A stretch of DNA of 22,420 nt from Clostridia bacterium (GTDB lineage: Bacteria; Bacillota; Clostridia; Oscillospirales; Ruminococcaceae): positions 1-22,420 of the forward strand of contig JAGKVC010000034.1 of NCBI GenBank assembly GCA_021152595.1, in the 5' to 3' direction. Each line of letters opens with the position of its first letter. Within the stretch, counting starts at the first letter, position 1. Positions 1-8,539 of the stretch are shown one piece after another. Below the pieces are notes generated by a model. It made no database searches and was not told where the DNA came from. It saw only the letters and a program-made list of their open reading frames with translations. Position numbers and translations under genes: made by a program.

Positions 1-3000
1 CATCGCGCTCGTCAATGAGATCTGCCTGATCGGCTTCGGTCTCGACGAGCGCGATGCGGCGGTAGATCTCGAGACGCGAGGTCATGCTGGAAATATAGTC
101 CTCGGGGATATGTGCTTCGACCTGAATATCGACGGTGCAGGCAGGCGCCTTGACCGGCTCGCCCTTTTCCTCCGCGATTGCCTCATTGAGCATTTTGAGG
201 TACATTTCGTAGCCGACCTGCTCCATCTGACCGTGCTGCTGTCCGCCGAGAATGCTGCCTGCACCGCGGATCTCAAGGTCGCGCATCGCAATCCGGAAGC
301 CGCTGCCGAACTGCGTGAATTCACGCATTGCATCGAGACGCTTCTCCGCGACCTCGGTCAGCGAGCGGTTCTTCTGATAGGTGAAATATGCATAGGCACG
401 GCGGTTTGAACGCCCGACTCTGCCGCGGAGCTGATAGAGCTGCGAGAGTCCGAAGCGGTCTGCCTGCTCGAGAATCAGCGTGTTGACATTCGGGACATCG
501 ACACCGGTCTCTATTATAGTAGTACACACGAGGATGTCAATCTCATGCTCGACAAGACGGTTCCAGATCTCGCTGATCTCCAGCTCGGTCATTTTGCCGT
601 GGGCATAGCCGATGCGCGCATCGGGGAGCATATCCTGCAATTTGCCTGCGCACTGCCGGATCGTCTCGACGCGGTTGTGGATATAATACACCTGACCGCC
701 GCGCTTCAATTCGCGCTGAATCGCCTGCACGATCAGTCCTGCATCATATTCGAGGACGAAGCTCTGCACGGGGTATCTGTCCTGCGGCGGTTCCTCGATC
801 ACGCTCATATCGCGGATGCCCGAGAGCGCCATATTCAATGTGCGCGGAATCGGTGTTGCGGAGAGCGTCAGGATGTCGATGCCGTTGAATACTTCCTTGA
901 AACGCTCCTTGTGCGCGACGCCGAAGCGCTGCTCCTCGTCGATGATCGCAAGCCCGAGCGATGCGAATTTTACATCCTTTGAAAGCAGTCTGTGCGTGCC
1001 GATCAGCAGGTCGATCGTGCCGTTTGCGGTCTTTTTGAGAATCTCGGTCTGCTGCTTCTTGGTGCGGAAGCGCGAAAGCAGCTCGATATTCACCGGCACC
1101 GATTCAAACCGGCGCAGTGCCGTCTCATAGTGCTGGTGCGCAAGGACGGTCGTCGGGGTGAGAATGACGCACTGCTTTCCCGAGAGAATGCATTTGAGCG
1201 CTGCACGGAATGCGACCTCCGTTTTGCCGAATCCGACGTCGCCGCAGAGCAGACGGTCCATCGGGCTGTCGCGCTCCATGTCCTTTTTGATCTCCTCGAC
1301 GCTGCGGAGCTGGTCGGCAGTTTCGATATACGGGAAGCGCTCCTCAAAATCACGCTGGATTTCATCATCCGGTTCAAAACGGAAGCCCTGCGCATGCTCA
1401 CGCGCAGCATAGAGCCGGATGAGCTGCGCTGCCATGTCCTTGACCGCTTTTTTGACGTTGGTACGTGTTTTCTGCCACTCCTGCGAGCCGAGCTTATTCA
1501 GCTTGACCGCAACATCATCCTTGCCGCCGATATAGCGCGAGACCAGATCAAGCTGCGTGACGGGGACAAACAGCTCGTCGCCGCCGAGATATTCGATCGT
1601 GATATAATCCTTGGTGATGCCCTCCATATCGAGCTTTTTGATGCCCTTGAAGCGCCCGATGCCGTGTGCGGCATGGACAACGACATCGCCCTCGGAGATT
1701 TCGGAGAGCGCACGGATCTCCTGTCCCTTTTTGAAGCGGCGCTTTTTGAGTACCGTACTCTGCGCCTTGCTCTGCGCGATGCAGGCGTACTTGATCGCCG
1801 GATACTCAAAGCCTGCGGAAAGTCCGCTGCGCATCAGCAGCACCTTTCCGGCTTCTGCTTCGGTTGTATCATCCGCAATGGCGCAGTTGATGCCGCTCTC
1901 CTGCAAATCCTGCATGAGAATTGGGAGCGTTTTTTCCGTTCCGCCGCAGACCATGACCTTGTAGCCGCGCTTGCACAGCTCCAGCAGATCATCGGTCAGG
2001 ATGCGCGTACTGCCGCCCCACGGCGCATTCTGCGTTGCCTCGACGGAGAGCATTTTCTGATAGTTGAAGCTGCTCGTACTGCTGAGAAATGCATTCATGC
2101 AGATCAGCGGATGCGCCTTTGCGGCGGTCAGGACAGTATTCGCATCTAAATAGTATCCTGCAAGCTGCCGGCAGATCTTGCCGTCCTCAAGCATCAGCTT
2201 GACATCCTCATTGTATCGGGATTGCAGCCCTTGCAGCGCATCGGTGAGCGCACCGGTCTCGCAGAGCGCTACGCCGCCTTTGAAGTAATCGAAGATCGTT
2301 GCCTGCTCCGGATAAATCAGCGGAAAATACAGGTCGATATTCAGCAGTGAGACGCCGCTTTCCAGTTTCTCCGCATCTCCGCTGAGCTGCTCCTTCAATT
2401 CGGCTGCGTGCTTGCCGCGGAGCCCTTTTGCAGTCTGCCGGATGCGCTCCGCCAGCACGGCTGCATCGGGAAGCGCCTCGACCGCAGGGATGATTGCCGC
2501 TTCGTCCATGATATCGGTGCGGCGCTGCGTTTCAGGCTCAAACCACGCCATGCTGTCGATCTCATCGCCCCAGAATTCGGTACGCACCGGCAGGGGATTC
2601 TGCGGCGTGAAAATATCCATGATCGCACCGCGGACGGAAAACTGTCCCGGCGCATCAACCTGTTCACAGCGCAGATAACCAAGCGCCGTCAGCGAATCGG
2701 TCAGCGCATCGCGGTCATAGCTTTCCCCGATTTTCAGATGCAGCGTGCGCGATTCCAGCACCTCACGCGGCATGGTATACTGCATGACGGCTTCCGCGGA
2801 GGCTGCAATCACACGGCATTCACCGGCACAGAGGGCGGTCAGCGCACTGAGACGGAGCTGCTCGTATTCACGCGAAATACCGGCTGCTTCGAGAAAATTC
2901 AGCTCCTTTGCCGGATAGGGATAGGCGAGGCGGCTGCCTGCCATGAAATTGATATCCTCACAGATCTGCCGGACAGCGGATTCATCGGGCAGAACAGCAA

Positions 3001-3154
3001 GGAGCGGCTGTTCCTGCGCGAGTGTCAGCAGAATCTGCGCTTTGTGGATCTGGGAGACGCCGGTCAGCGAAACCGGTGAAATGCCGTTCCGGAGTGCGGC
3101 TTTCAGATCCTTGAGGACGGGCAGCTTTCCGGCTGCTTCGGTAAAAAACTGCAT
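1..3154 (-). CDS. mfd: Transcription-repair coupling factor Mfd, 3' end outside window
   Basis: Mfd is a DNA translocase that pushes stalled RNA polymerase off damaged template and recruits UvrA for nucleotide excision repair. About 1051 residues are visible and the frame is still open at base 1, so roughly the last 100 residues lie outside. Seen in order: a UvrB-like N-terminal region, an RNA-polymerase-interaction region (EGDVVVHAAHGIGRFKGI), Walker A GDVGFGKTE with Lys near residue 644, a DEEQ box (IIDEEQRFGV), the SATPIPRTL motif, and a second RecA-like domain with QLRGRVGRS. The start ATG at 3154 follows AAGGAG with a 6-nt gap. It is the last visible gene of a minus-strand operon, downstream of pth, an order that is common in Firmicutes except for the gene lying between them here. 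The family call is secure. Confidence 0.97.
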   Translation of the reverse strand, partial: MQFFTEAAGKLPVLKDLKAALRNGISPVSLTGVSQIHKAQILLTLAQEQPLLAVLPDESAVRQICEDINFMAGSRLAYPYPAKELNFLEAAGISREYEQLRLSALTALCAGECRVIAASAEAVMQYTMPREVLESRTLHLKIGESYDRDALTDSLTALGYLRCEQVDAPGQFSVRGAIMDIFTPQNPLPVRTEFWGDEIDSMAWFEPETQRRTDIMDEAAIIPAVEALPDAAVLAERIRQTAKGLRGKHAAELKEQLSGDAEKLESGVSLLNIDLYFPLIYPEQATIFDYFKGGVALCETGALTDALQGLQSRYNEDVKLMLEDGKICRQLAGYYLDANTVLTAAKAHPLICMNAFLSSTSSFNYQKMLSVEATQNAPWGGSTRILTDDLLELCKRGYKVMVCGGTEKTLPILMQDLQESGINCAIADDTTEAEAGKVLLMRSGLSAGFEYPAIKYACIAQSKAQSTVLKKRRFKKGQEIRALSEISEGDVVVHAAHGIGRFKGIKKLDMEGITKDYITIEYLGGDELFVPVTQLDLVSRYIGGKDDVAVKLNKLGSQEWQKTRTNVKKAVKDMAAQLIRLYAAREHAQGFRFEPDDEIQRDFEERFPYIETADQLRSVEEIKKDMERDSPMDRLLCGDVGFGKTEVAFRAALKCILSGKQCVILTPTTVLAHQHYETALRRFESVPVNIELLSRFRTKKQQTEILKKTANGTIDLLIGTHRLLSKDVKFASLGLAIIDEEQRFGVAHKERFKEVFNGIDILTLSATPIPRTLNMALSGIRDMSVIEEPPQDRYPVQSFVLEYDAGLIVQAIQRELKRGGQVYYIHNRVETIRQCAGKLQDMLPDARIGYAHGKMTELEISEIWNRLVEHEIDILVCTTIIETGVDVPNVNTLILEQADRFGLSQLYQLRGRVGRSNRRAYAYFTYQKNRSLTEVAEKRLDAMREFTQFGSGFRIAMRDLEIRGAGSILGGQQHGQMEQVGYEMYLKMLNEAIAEEKGEPVKAPACTVDIQVEAHIPEDYISSMTSRLEIYRRIALVETEADQADLIDERD

Positions 3155-3187
3155 ATCTGTCTCCTTATTTCATGAAGCAAAGGGTTT

Positions 3188-3215
3188 CAGGGGATATCCG
3201 AGCGGATACCCCCTG
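3188..3215 (-). other. Intercistronic hairpin upstream of mfd
   Basis: A near-perfect inverted repeat (13 pairs with one A/C mismatch: CAGGGG-A-TATCCG facing CGGATA-C-CCCCTG) sits between the leucine-rich-repeat gene stop and the mfd ribosome site. No U-run follows on the minus strand, so a full intrinsic terminator is unlikely. It could protect an mRNA 3' end or attenuate mfd transcription. Confidence 0.5.
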
Positions 3216-3233
3216 TGTTGCGATTCGGTTTTC

Positions 3234-4301
3234 TTATTTTTGTTTCCCGTTTTCAAGGGAAAACTGGTCGGTGTCCTTGCAGCGGAACTTGTATTTCTCC
3301 GCGAATTTTGCGGCCGCGGAATCCGGTTCGCAGTAGATCACACCGATGTAGTATTCTTCGCCGCCGCCGTTTGTCTTATTGCTGATCGTTGTCTGATCCG
3401 CATAGATCTCGCAGTCCGGATTCTGAATGACAACGGAGCGCAGCTTCGGACAATGGCTGAATGCGTATCTGCCGACCGACTGCACGCTTTCCGGCAGGAC
3501 GACTGCCGTCAGATATGTGCGGGAATAGAACGCATAATCCCCGACGGAGACTACATAATCCGGCACAATGACCTCGCCGGTGCAGCGCTTGCCTGCGTCA
3601 TACAGTCTGCCGTTGAAGATGATGAGATCGCGGTGAAAGAGCAGATCGTCATACCACGGCGTCAGTGCAAAGGCGCTGTCCCCGATCGTATCAATGCCGG
3701 AGGGGACGGTCAGCGAGGTGAGGCTGGAACACATTGCAAAAGCGCGTGTGCCGATGTGCATGACGCTCTCGGAAATCTCAACCTCACGGAGATTCTTGCA
3801 GCCGTAGAAGGCGTAGTCGCCGATTTCGTACATGCCGTCCGGAACCGTGACCTTTGAAAGCGTATAGCAGCTATAGAATGCGCCGAGCTTATCCATCTCA
3901 AACTGATTGTTTTCGACGGGTGCTACGGAGCAGATGCGCGTGACCGGCAGACCGCTGATCGTCTCGGGGATGATCAGCTCATCGGCTTCAAACTGCGCGG
4001 TGTGACCGGTGATCTCTGCATGTTCCTCATAGAGCGCATAGCAGATGCCCTCATCGGTTGTTCCCTCGCGGACGAGCTTTTTATCATCCGCAAAAAGATC
4101 GGGCTGCGGCTCCTTGACGGTCTGCGAGAGATAGAGGCCGTCCTCATAGGTCGCCTTGCCGAATTCATCCTCCTCTGCCGGCTCAATGCCGAGCCAGAGA
4201 CCGGATGCACTGCTTTCATCCGCTGCGTTTGCAGCGCCGCAGCCGGTTCCGAGCAGGCATGCCGCCGCTGTCAGGATTGCGGAGAGCTGTCTCAGATGCA
4301 T
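3234..4301 (-). CDS. BspA-type leucine-rich-repeat lipoprotein
   Basis: The 355-residue protein starts with a lipoprotein signal (hydrophobic stretch, then LLGTGC with Cys21), so it should be anchored on the outer face of the membrane. Residues of roughly 150-300 hold repeats of the LRR_5/BspA kind: IGDYAFYGC, IGTRAFAMCSSL, IGDSAFAL, VGDYAFYS and VGRYAFSHCPKL. Such proteins usually mediate adhesion or protein-protein contacts; no enzyme motif is visible. The ATG at 4301 overlaps the end of pth by 10 bases and has GGAGGGCGG upstream inside pth, which points to translational coupling. A surface lipoprotein between pth and mfd is out of keeping with the housekeeping neighbours and may be a lineage-specific insertion. 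Confidence 0.88.
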   Translation of the reverse strand: MHLRQLSAILTAAACLLGTGCGAANAADESSASGLWLGIEPAEEDEFGKATYEDGLYLSQTVKEPQPDLFADDKKLVREGTTDEGICYALYEEHAEITGHTAQFEADELIIPETISGLPVTRICSVAPVENNQFEMDKLGAFYSCYTLSKVTVPDGMYEIGDYAFYGCKNLREVEISESVMHIGTRAFAMCSSLTSLTVPSGIDTIGDSAFALTPWYDDLLFHRDLIIFNGRLYDAGKRCTGEVIVPDYVVSVGDYAFYSRTYLTAVVLPESVQSVGRYAFSHCPKLRSVVIQNPDCEIYADQTTISNKTNGGGEEYYIGVIYCEPDSAAAKFAEKYKFRCKDTDQFSLENGKQK

Positions 4302-4993
4302 GTTCCGCCCTCCTCCTTCTGCTGTCCGGAAGCGCCGGAGCTCTGCGGCTTTTGCTTCTTCTGCTTTCCGGTGTTATAGCGGTTCATGGCAAGATCGGTC
4401 TGATCCTTTACCATGAGTGCGAGCGCTTCGGAGACGGTTTCCGCGGTCTCACCGAGCTTTTTGAGATCCTCTGCGGTGAATGCGGAAAGCACCCAGTCCG
4501 CGAGATCGTAGTCCGGATGCGGCTTCTGCCCGATGCCGACGCGGATTCTCGGGAAGGTATCCGCACCGGAAAGATAGATGATATTCTTCATGCCGTTGTG
4601 ACCGCCGTCGCTGCCTTTTTTGCGGATGCGCAGCTCTCCGACGCCGAGATTGATATCGTCATAGATCACGATGACATGCTCCGGCGGAATCTGATAGAAC
4701 TGCATCGCTTCCGTCACAGCCTGACCGCTGAGGTTCATGAAGGTATCGGGCTTGAGCAGCAGGCAGCGGACACCGCCGCATTCTGTCATTGCCGTATTCG
4801 ATTTGAACTGATGCTTGCCGAACTTTGCGCCGTGCTTTTCCGCAAAGGCGTCGATCATCATGAAGCCTGCGTTGTGGCGCGTATTCTGATATTTTTCACC
4901 GATGTTGCCGAGTCCTGCGATGATGTATTCAGGGGGACCGGTCACTGTCGGAGTCTGGGATTCAATCTGCTTGAAGAGGTCAAAAATGCTCAC
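4292..4993 (-). CDS. pth: Peptidyl-tRNA hydrolase
   Basis: Pth cleaves peptidyl-tRNA released from stalled ribosomes and recycles the tRNA. The catalytic His40 lies in NTRHNAGF, Asn87 in FMNLSG, the Asp pair in YDDINLG (112-113), and Asn133 in GGHNGMKN. At 233 residues it is longer than the usual ~190. About 20 extra residues precede the core, and the C-terminus adds a Gln/Lys-rich tail. The usual GLGNPG motif reads GLGNIG here. Translation starts at GTG 4993 preceded by AAAGGAAG; no ATG fits better. It is followed by the leucine-rich-repeat gene (overlapping) and then mfd. Confidence 0.96.
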   Translation of the reverse strand: MSIFDLFKQIESQTPTVTGPPEYIIAGLGNIGEKYQNTRHNAGFMMIDAFAEKHGAKFGKHQFKSNTAMTECGGVRCLLLKPDTFMNLSGQAVTEAMQFYQIPPEHVIVIYDDINLGVGELRIRKKGSDGGHNGMKNIIYLSGADTFPRIRVGIGQKPHPDYDLADWVLSAFTAEDLKKLGETAETVSEALALMVKDQTDLAMNRYNTGKQKKQKPQSSGASGQQKEEGGTCI

Positions 4994-5019
4994 TGGTTTC
5001 TGCTTCCTTTATTTTGGGA

Positions 5020-6333
5020 TTATTGTGCATAAACAGCCTTGATGCAGGCATTGTTCGGGGTGAAATCGAGCTTCAGCGCATCGGCGGTCTCCTTCAGCGA
5101 AAGATCCGCCCATTTGCCGTCGAGCAGCACGAAGGACTGCCCTGCCTCCGCACCTGCGCGGTAGGAAATGAATGAATTGGAGACGCTCTCGCCTTCAACG
5201 GGTGCATCGCCTGCAAACCGCAGCACGACCGCATAATCGCTGACATCCTGCGGTGTTTCGAGATCGGTCAGGTGATAGCCCTTGACCGGATATTCCGCCT
5301 CCTGCGTACAGAGGACATTCTCCATTGCAGCATCGCGGATCTCAATGGTGAACTTCTGCCCGTCGGAGACTGTATAAGTGCCGACGGCAGTCAGTTTGCC
5401 CGGATGATGAAACACATTTGCGATCGCGGTCTCATCGCCGGTGCCGATCTGTCCCTCCTTGCCGCCGTCATAGGCAGCAACCTCGCCGTAATCCTCAGAG
5501 ATATCGAAGCTGTAGGGCGAGAGGAACGCTGTATCGTAAGAGAGCCAGAAATAGGCATATTTTTCGGAGAGGCTGTTCTGGATCAGCCATGCGCCGTCCT
5601 GCGAAGCCTCATTGCGGAAGTAGTTTTTCGGGAAGTGGTCATCCCAGCCGACAATCGTGACAACATGGTCATAATGTTCCGGCTTTGCATCGGGATCGTT
5701 GATCGTCTGATAGTCGCCGAAGTAGCCCTTGGCGCTCTGTCTGTCCGGTATGCTGATGCTGACCGCGCCGTTTTGCCGGATCGCATCCTTGAGCTGCTCC
5801 GGCGAGCAGTTTTCATAGTCATTCGTTTCAGTCAGGATGAAGCTGCCGATGCCGTTTGCAGCAGCCTCGGTGACCATCCAGCCCCAGCCACCGAAATCCT
5901 CCGGCGTCAGATTCTCTGCAAGGAACCAGCCCTCTGTGCGCTCTTTGATATAGACCGCATCGAGCAGCTCCAGTGCATCGACGGCGATCGTTTTGCCGTG
6001 CTTTACAAGCGCGCCGGATTCCATTGCCGTCGAAGCGGAGACAACCCAGCAGGTGCCGTCTGTCTGCAATTTGACCGGTGTGCCGAGACCGGAATCCACC
6101 AGCGAGAAATAGCCCTCGTCACCGTGGACATAGTCATAGACCGGCTCCGGCTTTTCCGTTTCGGCGGCTTCTGTTTCAGCAGGTGCCGTTTCTGCGGATT
6201 CTGCCGCGGCGGTCGTCTGTATTTCGGTTTCTGCCGCGGATTCTTCTGTATTCTGCGATGTGCCGCAGCCTGTGCCGCCCAAAACAGTCAGCAGGCAGAG
6301 TGCTGCGCAGATCATCTGCTTTCTGTGATTCAT
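5020..6333 (-). CDS. C1 (papain-like) cysteine peptidase lipoprotein
   Basis: This is a surface lipoprotein protease of the papain clan. The signal peptide ends at a lipobox-like GGTGC (Cys23), followed by a Glu/Thr/Ala-rich spacer (about residues 28-65). The catalytic set is visible: oxyanion Gln90 and nucleophile Cys95 in LQTDGTCWVVSAS, His223 in YDHVVTIVGWDD, and Asn253 in WLIQNSLS. The catalytic half is followed by about 170 residues resembling the beta-rich C-terminal half of lectin-like C1 peptidases; this part is inferred. The ATG overlaps the stop of the upstream PHP gene by 4 bases (ATGA), so the two are probably coupled. Likely substrates are extracellular proteins or peptides, but specificity cannot be read. 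Confidence 0.92.
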   Translation of the reverse strand: MNHRKQMICAALCLLTVLGGTGCGTSQNTEESAAETEIQTTAAAESAETAPAETEAAETEKPEPVYDYVHGDEGYFSLVDSGLGTPVKLQTDGTCWVVSASTAMESGALVKHGKTIAVDALELLDAVYIKERTEGWFLAENLTPEDFGGWGWMVTEAAANGIGSFILTETNDYENCSPEQLKDAIRQNGAVSISIPDRQSAKGYFGDYQTINDPDAKPEHYDHVVTIVGWDDHFPKNYFRNEASQDGAWLIQNSLSEKYAYFWLSYDTAFLSPYSFDISEDYGEVAAYDGGKEGQIGTGDETAIANVFHHPGKLTAVGTYTVSDGQKFTIEIRDAAMENVLCTQEAEYPVKGYHLTDLETPQDVSDYAVVLRFAGDAPVEGESVSNSFISYRAGAEAGQSFVLLDGKWADLSLKETADALKLDFTPNNACIKAVYAQ

Positions 6334-7157
6334 AGTGCGATTCTCCGTATTTCGTGCTTCTCAAACCAGCACAGCTCTGTAAAGCCGACAGCACGCGCCA
6401 TATCCTCGAGCAGATCAACGCCGAATCCCAGATACTTTGTATCATGCGCATCGGTGCTGATCGTGAGGTTTCTGCCGCCGAGATCGTAATACCGGCGGAT
6501 GATTGCAAGATCGGGATCAATATAGGGCTGCGGCTTGCGCAGTCCGGAGCCGTTGAGCTCGATTGCCTTGTTCTTTGCAATGACGGTTCTGAGGATCTCG
6601 TCGATCAGCGCGCTGTGCGGCGTCAGATCGTAGGCTCTGCGGTCGGGCAGATAGCGCAGACCGTAGGTCAGATGTCCGAGAATATCCCAGCAGTCGGTCT
6701 GTGCCAGCCGCAGAACCTCCTCAAAATATGCCGTGACAAGCTGCGGAATATCCTCTTTGTCATAGTCAAGAAAATAGAAATCCGGTCTGCCGGGCAGCTC
6801 ATGCACAGAGCCGACAACCAGATCGGTGCGCGGATCATTGTAGATCAGCGCGGCTTTTTCAACATCCTGCGGAATCTGTCCGATCTCAGAGCCGCAAAGC
6901 AGTCTGACCGGTGCGGCATGCGCCTGTTCCGCAGCGATTTCGGCAGCCGAACGCGCAAAGACGCCGCCGCCGTCATAGAAATATTCATCCGATTCAACTG
7001 CACCGTAGTAGGATGCCGGATAATAGCGGTTGATCTCGACATGATCGGTGACCGCCATAAAGCGCAGTCCGAGCTGCTTTGCCGCTTCGACACGCTCGGC
7101 GACAGTCTGCTTTGCATCCGGAGAGTGGTGGGTGTGGGTATGCAGGTTCATGATCAT
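6330..7157 (-). CDS. PHP-domain phosphoesterase, histidinol-phosphatase-like
   Basis: This 275-residue protein has the metal-binding motifs of the PHP superfamily: HTHTHHSPD (His6, His8), AVTDH (Asp38, His39), CGSEIG (Glu91), GSVHE (His119), GHLTYG (His162) and STDAHD (Asp236, His238). Together they form a trinuclear metal site for phosphate-ester hydrolysis. The closest named activity is histidinol-phosphate phosphatase (HisK type), but no histidine genes are nearby, so the substrate is uncertain. The ATG at 7157 follows AAAGGAG by about 11 nt; ATG 7151 (MNLHTHTH) is an alternative start. It is the first gene of the minus-strand operon, directly behind the promoter at 7205-7233. Confidence 0.9.
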   Translation of the reverse strand: MIMNLHTHTHHSPDAKQTVAERVEAAKQLGLRFMAVTDHVEINRYYPASYYGAVESDEYFYDGGGVFARSAAEIAAEQAHAAPVRLLCGSEIGQIPQDVEKAALIYNDPRTDLVVGSVHELPGRPDFYFLDYDKEDIPQLVTAYFEEVLRLAQTDCWDILGHLTYGLRYLPDRRAYDLTPHSALIDEILRTVIAKNKAIELNGSGLRKPQPYIDPDLAIIRRYYDLGGRNLTISTDAHDTKYLGFGVDLLEDMARAVGFTELCWFEKHEIRRIAL

Positions 7158-7204
7158 AGATGATATTTCTCCTTTCCGTATCCGCGCCGCCGGATACAGA
7201 TGTA

Positions 7205-7233
7205 ATTATACCATATTATGCCGGAAAATTCAA
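7205..7233 (-). promoter_or_regulatory. Promoter of the PHP-peptidase-pth-LRR-mfd operon
   Basis: On the minus strand there is a TTGAAT -35 (7228-7233), a 17-nt spacer and a perfect TATAAT -10 (7205-7210). Transcription would start near 7198, about 40 nt before the PHP start codon. It is a standard vegetative sigma-factor promoter. Confidence 0.8.
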
Positions 7234-7312
7234 TGGGCGATATACCGAAAATACGGGCAGTTGCGGCCGAGAAATTAGAAGGGAGAAAGCCCTGACGAGG
7301 AGGTTTCATAAA

Positions 7313-7372
7313 ATGATGCGCAGCCGCCGCAGAGCAGCTCTGCCGCCGCTTGACAAAACACGGGACAAATGA
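7313..7372 (+). CDS. Possible 19-residue micro-ORF
   Basis: A very strong ribosome site, GAGGAGG (7297-7303), lies 9 nt before ATGATG, opening a basic 19-residue frame (MMRSRRRAALPPLDKTRDK). The frame runs through the -35 box of the promoter that serves the PH-like operon, so if made it comes from a different transcript. No convincing promoter of its own was found. It may be a decayed gene start rather than a working peptide gene. Confidence 0.22.
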   Translation: MMRSRRRAALPPLDKTRDK

Positions 7373-7378
7373 TATACT
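7350..7378 (+). promoter_or_regulatory. Promoter of the PH-like/tail operon
   Basis: TTGACA (7350-7355), 17 nt, then TATACT (7373-7378). The expected start is near 7385, leaving a leader of about 30 nt that carries the GGGAGGTGA ribosome site. It is divergent from the promoter at 7205-7233. Confidence 0.85.
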
Positions 7379-7415
7379 ATAGAATAATCTTTATCAGATC
7401 GGGAGGTGACCGCAT

Positions 7416-8507
7416 GTGAAAATCGAAGATATCCTGAGCAGCATTGAGGATGAGCATATTCTCTGGGACTATGTAAAGACTGAAAAATCGCGCGCGGCCG
7501 CTTCGGTTGCAAGCCTCTGGTTTCTGCTTGCAGCCGCAGATGTCTTTATCAATGCGATTTTCCTGTGTGCAATGTTTGCGACGGAGGGATTCTGGGGGAC
7601 GATGCTTTCGCCCTACGGGTTTCTGCTGCCGTTTCTGCTCTTTCCGCTGTGGAAGTGGCTCTATGATTTTCACAAAGCTGCCCATACGGATTCCCTGATC
7701 CGCTATGCAGTCACCGAGAAGGGCATTTACATTCAGACAGGCGACAAAGACTTTGAAGAGACCGAGCATATCGCGCTCGATAAGATTGTCAGCGCATCGG
7801 TTCTGCGCACGATGGATAACAGCGGAAAGTTCGTCGGCAATGTGACCTGCCGGATCCGGACGGAATTCGGCGATGCAAGCGAGCGCACCGTATTTGAGGA
7901 TGTACCGGATTATAAGGAAGCTGCCGCGCTCATCAATGAATATGCTAAAAAACGCACGGCGGAGCTGGAGAATAGAAAGCTGCTGAACGGCGGCGTCAGT
8001 GAAGCGGAACAGTACCGTAAGCCGACTAAGCTGACCGCGTGGCGGAAGAAGGATGAAAAGAATCCGGGCGATCCGCTGCTCGAGCTGCATACGCTTCTTG
8101 CAGTCGCAAAGGCAAAGAAGGAACAGGCAGAGCAGGACATGCAGGAAAAGCAGAAGCAGGAAGCTGAAATCTATTCCATGCCGTATCCTGCGCCGGAAAA
8201 GCCGAAGAAACAGACAGATTATCTGAAGGAGGATCCGGAGGAGGCGTTTTTCGGCAATGTGCGGAAGCTCATGCCCAGCCCCGGCGAAACACGCACATTT
8301 CTCAATCCGCAGGCTGCCGCCGAGACGGAATGGCTCATGCATGCGGAGGACGAAACCGTCTCCGAATTGCAGCAGGAGCTCTTCGGCGGTGAAGCGATGC
8401 GGACGCAGGTATTCCCCGATCCGACCGTCAATCCGCTGCCGGAGCTTTCAAAGGAGCTGCCGGAAGAGAAAGACGGCAACGGACAGTTTATGCTGCTTGG
8501 TGAATAA
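7416..8507 (+). CDS. PH-like membrane protein with ELFG tail (paralog 1)
   Basis: The 363-residue protein begins at GTG 7416, 6 nt after GGGAGGTGA. The N-terminus reads MKIEDILSS with an ILW motif at 15-17. Two membrane helices (about 30-55 and 66-84) form a hairpin. Residues of about 92-180 resemble the bacterial PH-like bPH_2/YdbT fold, with the family-typical stretch RYAVTEKGIYIQTG. A charged coiled-coil-like stretch (225-250) leads to a tail with AFFG (277-280), FLNP (295-298), SELQQELFGGEAMRTQ (316-331), FPDPTVNPLPEL (333-344) and a C-terminal GQFMLLGE. The tail motifs recur in the genes that follow. The membrane hairpin should place both PH-like domain and tail in the cytoplasm. Function unknown; a scaffold or a display of binding peptides is an inference. 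Confidence 0.8.
   Translation: MKIEDILSSIEDEHILWDYVKTEKSRAAASVASLWFLLAAADVFINAIFLCAMFATEGFWGTMLSPYGFLLPFLLFPLWKWLYDFHKAAHTDSLIRYAVTEKGIYIQTGDKDFEETEHIALDKIVSASVLRTMDNSGKFVGNVTCRIRTEFGDASERTVFEDVPDYKEAAALINEYAKKRTAELENRKLLNGGVSEAEQYRKPTKLTAWRKKDEKNPGDPLLELHTLLAVAKAKKEQAEQDMQEKQKQEAEIYSMPYPAPEKPKKQTDYLKEDPEEAFFGNVRKLMPSPGETRTFLNPQAAAETEWLMHAEDETVSELQQELFGGEAMRTQVFPDPTVNPLPELSKELPEEKDGNGQFMLLGE
8368..8493 (+). repeat. 126-bp direct repeat, copy 1 (tail-coding)
   Basis: Pairs with 9276-9401. Aligned by eye, the two copies differ at 4 of 126 positions. It codes the ELFG-to-GQFM part of the tail in paralog 1. Confidence 0.92.
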
Positions 8508-8539
8508 ACAATTATCTATACCGACAGAAAGAGACTGCG

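Noticed and set aside
992..2149. 385-codon open frame on the plus strand
   Set aside because: It lies wholly antisense to mfd, whose motifs are unmistakable. GC-rich codons commonly leave such shadow frames.
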